A stretch of DNA of 64,000 nt. Origin: Arthrobotrys musiformis (lineage: Eukaryota > Ascomycota > Orbiliomycetes > Orbiliales > Orbiliaceae). Shown here piece after piece: positions 61,050 to 64,000 of the stretch. A model generated the notes under the pieces. The model did not search any database, had not been told where the DNA came from, and was given only the letters and a program-made list of their open reading frames with translations. Both the position numbers and the translations under genes were made by a program. The stretch spans positions 1,674,001 through 1,738,000 of the forward strand of contig JAVHJL010000001.1 of assembly GCA_036971715.1 (NCBI GenBank), given 5' to 3'. Position 1 is the first letter of the stretch; each line of letters begins with the position of its first letter.

Positions 61050-61586
61050 CTGAAGTCTAGCTAGATATCGATTGGAGGCTACTTAGAACCCCCCCCCCCC
61101 CCTATCCACTCACTCAAACCTTATAAATATTTGACCGGCGGTCCGTTACCCCTCTTAATGTATGTGTCGCTCTGCAAGATCCATGGATCCACCGAACAAG
61201 GATGCACAAAAATTTTATTTGAGGGCTATTGACAGCATTAACTCAGAGGAAAGCCTGTTCCAGTGATTCTCCGTTCTCGACTTGGAGTGGTAACCTTGAA
61301 TCTAGACACGTACAAAGACGTCATCTTTGAATTTTCGCGCCCTAAAACTTGCCTTTTCAATCCAATACCCCCTTTAGAATGATGACTGGCATCTAAATGT
61401 AACAGATCTACGACATTTGGCTATTCCAATCCGAAGGGCCGTCTGCCGACCTTACGAATTTCCGGGAGCCGGACACGAGCAGGTCTAGACTCTAACTGCC
61501 GGTACACGGGTCGTCGTCTCGCTTGGCCACAGAATTTTGTTCCCTAGGCACTCTTCGACCATCTCGAGCTAGAGGGATAATTAGTA

Positions 61587-63209
61587 TCAGACCAACCTAC
61601 TTGAGGATGCAGAAATCAGTACCTCTTCGTTTGTTTTGCAAACAAGGAGCCGTGTCTCGCCGCCTCCATCGCCAATTGAATAGACCACATCGCCATCCCC
61701 TCCTCCTTTTATATTATTTTCATGATCTAGTTGATCAAAACCACCATCTAAACCGCCCAATCCTTTCACGATCATCTCTCGGAATACTGAGCTGCCCTCC
61801 CCGATACCACCCGAAAAAACAACAGCATCGACGCACCCTCTCCCACCATTCAACTTCAACCAATACGAGCCGAAGAAGCCAAGAATCCTGTCAAGAAACA
61901 AGCGAATAGCAAGAGTTGATTCTGGGCTTGGAGGGTCAGTCGCAAGTATTTCAGCGAAATCAGACGTCCCGGTAAGCGCTTTAAAGCCCTATCACGACGC
62001 GTTAATGTTGAAAAAAGACGCATCTATACGGATGTAACGATTCATACCGATGATAGATTCAAAATACTTTCGGCGTGTGAAAGCTCTACCGAAGAGACTT
62101 TGTCACTGTCAGCCGGCCTCGAAGAGTAGTGAAATACTAGGCTTTCATCCCAATTAGCTTTTTTGCTACGTGTAAATACGAAAATACCGTTCTATACCTT
62201 GGATCCATAGTCCCCGATCTCGAACCACCGGGAAGGCCTTCTAATGGCGTTAATCCCATTCTGCAAAATCGCTTTTAGTGGGGATGCTCTGCCAAATTTG
62301 GAGCCACGTCGTCTTCTCGTAGAAACTCACGTTGTATCATACGATTGCCCATTCTTAATTGCGCACATGGACGCCCCGTTTCCCAAGTGCAATGCAATCA
62401 CCGAAATTTCCTTTTCGTCCTATACTACAAGATCAGCTTCAATCCCCGCGGTTTAAAACTAATGCCACAATATTGTACCGATCCTCTGCCTTATGATACC
62501 TTTTGAAAAAAAGCCGCTACATTTTTAACGATCCAACTGTAGCTCAGCCCGTGGAAGCCATACTTCCTCAACTTCCGCTCTTTCGCTACCTTTTGATCAA
62601 TTGGATACGCTCTTATGAAGTCGGGCAAGGAGTTGTGAAACGAGGAGTCAAAGAATGCAATGTTCGTCGCCTTTGGGAACGCTTCCAGCGCTGCTCTTAA
62701 GATCAGATCTGCTGGGCCGTTGTGCCTACGCGCGAATCAACCCTTTAGCCCATGATGCCACCATAACCTGTCTTGAAGTATACCAACAATGGCGCCAAAG
62801 AAACAATCTCTTCTAGCTGTTTTAGAACGCCGTCGTCCACGACGAGGGGGCCTTTCTCCCCCATTTCTCCTCCATGCACAACACGGTGACAGACGTGTGT
62901 TATTTCGCCCAGTATCCCTCTGCCAACACCGCTCTCCTCACTTTTCAGATGCTCTAACATGAATTGAAAGGCCTCAATTTCGGAATTAATGTGGTCCAAA
63001 TTTTCATCCGTAGTATCATAGTTCTCTCCGCTGTAATTTTTGAATGTGAATTTCGCGGGAGGCGAAGAGAGATTTGATACAGATGATTTCACTCTCAGAT
63101 TCGGCACCAAGGTACCACTTTTTAGGGTAACATTGAAAAGTTGAAGTTTGAGGGAAGACGAGCCTGCGTTCACTGCGAGAATGTAGTTTAGCATCTTTTT
63201 CTCGGTCAT
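61587..63209 (-). CDS. ack: acetate kinase
   Basis: Six exons (63209-62788, 62725-62500, 62419-62331, 62260-62198, 62141-62048, 61988-61587) give 431 aa. The reading frame looks broken until the introns are removed, after which the family is complete: ILAVNAGSSSLK, CHRVVHGGE, SLAPLHNGPADL, FFDSSFHNSLPDFIRAYP, KYGFHGLSYSW, IALHLGNGASMCAIKNGQS, MGLTPLEGLPGGSRSGTMDPSLVFHY, LTGTSDF, VDAVVFSGGIGEGS and TNEEVLIS. All introns are GT-AG. The enzyme interconverts acetyl phosphate + ADP and acetate + ATP in the cytosol. In filamentous fungi it works with phosphoketolase, which supplies acetyl phosphate. It is divergent from the partial gene at 63911, consistent with that pairing. Confidence 0.95.
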
Positions 63210-63910
63210 TATGAATATTGACTGTCCTTAGCTCTAACTCCTATACTGGACCCTAGAAACAGCTATATCTTAGTCCAGTACCCCAAAGATAGTTCGCGCT
63301 CGAGTGTCTGAATGTTTGATACCTCAAGAGTCCTACTCTTTTCCTGTAACAATTTTGAGTAGCCGTCTCTGAAAATACTGCGATGTCCAATTGATCAATA
63401 AAACAGAAGCTGACGCACCCCAAAATCGATGCAACATATATGTACATATTTTAATTGCGTAGACACTGTAACCAGCCTGGCGACTGAATGGGACCCTCAG
63501 AGGCCAACACGCTGACGTCAAAACAACACATTTCAGGATTTTGTCAGAATGATATCATTGCACTGACATGCTGAAGACTAACTGACATGTATCGATACGT
63601 ATCGATAAGTATCTGATCTTGATTGTTTACATTTACCGTGCTCATGGCAGCTAAAATAAAAACCTTTCAACATCCCACTCAAGATTTAGTCCGCTCTTTC
63701 ATCTCATCGAATTATCAAAGCAACGATAAAATTCTCGTCGGAAAGGTGAGAGCTTAATAAACTATTTTCCATTCTAATCGTGTGGATCGGTCGGCCGCTT
63801 TGGCGCTTGCAGCTTGCATATGTACGTTATACCTATACCGTTCTGTTAACCGAATTACCATCTTATGTCTAGATATCTCGAGTCAAGAGAACAGAAATAG
63901 GATATCCATA
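63210..63910. promoter_or_regulatory. bidirectional promoter of acetate kinase and the rightmost gene
   Basis: About 700 nt between two divergent starts. It contains TATCGATACGTATCGATA-like palindromic sequence near 63592-63610. An ATG-led stretch at 63643-63746 ends in GTGAGAG, and CTAG at about 63873 could end a leader intron of the plus-strand gene; joining them in frame meets a stop, so this is likely 5' leader. Confidence 0.45.
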
Positions 63911-64000
63911 ATGCCGAATCAGTTCATAGATCAGCCGAATCCGCCCCCAGAGGAAAGCAATCTACCAAATGAGGTCCTAGGACTCGCTGCTCCTGCAAAT
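63911..64000 (+). CDS. N-terminus of a probable phosphoketolase (runs off the window)
   Basis: Thirty codons are visible from ATG 63911, starting MPNQFIDQPNPPPEESNLPN. The Asn-Pro-rich start followed by a short Ser/Leu-Pro segment resembles fungal phosphoketolases. The divergent acetate kinase, its metabolic partner in Pezizomycotina, supports that. Thirty residues cannot prove it; the thiamine-binding motifs lie outside the window. Confidence 0.45.
   Translation, partial: MPNQFIDQPNPPPEESNLPNEVLGLAAPAN

Larger units (their letters stand above)
59582..61586. other. intergenic between regulator and acetate kinase
   Basis: About 2 kb. It holds a T21 run (59991-60011), a tRNA-like element (60723-60798, minus), a two-copy direct repeat TTCGACGGGGCGCAAACTC (61012-61030 and 61031-61049) and a C14 run (61089-61102). 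No coding region is supported. Confidence 0.5.

Noticed and set aside
61587..63209. Acetate kinase as a frameshifted pseudogene
   Set aside because: The raw frames stop repeatedly, but five canonical introns restore every conserved block in order, and the total length is normal.
1..64000. CRISPR arrays, bacterial operons, insertion sequences or viral genes
   Set aside because: No direct-repeat/spacer arrays, no transposase or reverse transcriptase motifs and no terminal inverted repeats were seen; gene structure is fungal throughout.

Overview
The window looks like nuclear DNA of a filamentous ascomycete (Pezizomycotina). Genes carry several short introns (about 45-110 nt) with GTRNGT-type donors and CTRAC-like branch sites. 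Families typical of these fungi are present: a multi-intron sugar porter, Sec16, a Zn2Cys6 regulator, fungal acetate kinase and expanded P450s. I read all gene models from the sequence by joining exons at canonical splice sites in frame. Function names come from motifs, not from database searches.

Layout. 1-5972: an F-box protein, an MFS sugar porter and a small membrane protein. 6-8.5 kb: no convincing gene. 8511-12373: a disordered, acidic, zinc-finger-like fungal orphan of about 1136 aa. 13370-19230: a 1926-aa conserved-looking helical protein I could not name, with a last exon hidden behind an intron. 19635-19718: a tRNA-like gene. 20497-26538: SEC16, the COPII scaffold of ER exit sites.

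27989-59581 looks like an accessory, probably biosynthetic, gene cluster. In order it has: a CYP7/8-like P450; an ent-kaurene-oxidase-like P450; a 748-aa haem-oxygenase-like iron oxidase/oxygenase (HDO type); an ACC-synthase-like PLP enzyme; a 2OG-Fe(II) dioxygenase; a tyrosyl-tRNA synthetase spliced in frame to a GNAT acetyltransferase; a tetrapyrrole-methylase-fold N-methyltransferase resembling borosin enzymes; a SABATH-type carboxyl methyltransferase; an MFS exporter; and a Zn2Cys6 regulator. No polyketide synthase, NRPS, terpene cyclase or prenyltransferase is visible. The scaffold may therefore start from an amino acid, possibly through an aminoacyl-tRNA, with the tailoring enzymes acting on it.

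The most interesting item is the TyrRS-GNAT fusion (43714-46146). It keeps the HIGH- and KMSKS-type ATP motifs. Two tyrosines that bind the amino acid in ordinary TyrRS appear changed (Phe in IFWG, Val in LMVTIVQ), so its amino acid may not be tyrosine. The architecture recalls fungal AspRS-DUF2156 fusions (ergosteryl-aspartate synthase), in which a synthetase feeds a GNAT-fold transferase.

61587-63209 is an intact six-exon acetate kinase. It is divergent from the first codons of a probable phosphoketolase running off the right end, a primary-metabolism pair that probably marks the cluster's right border.
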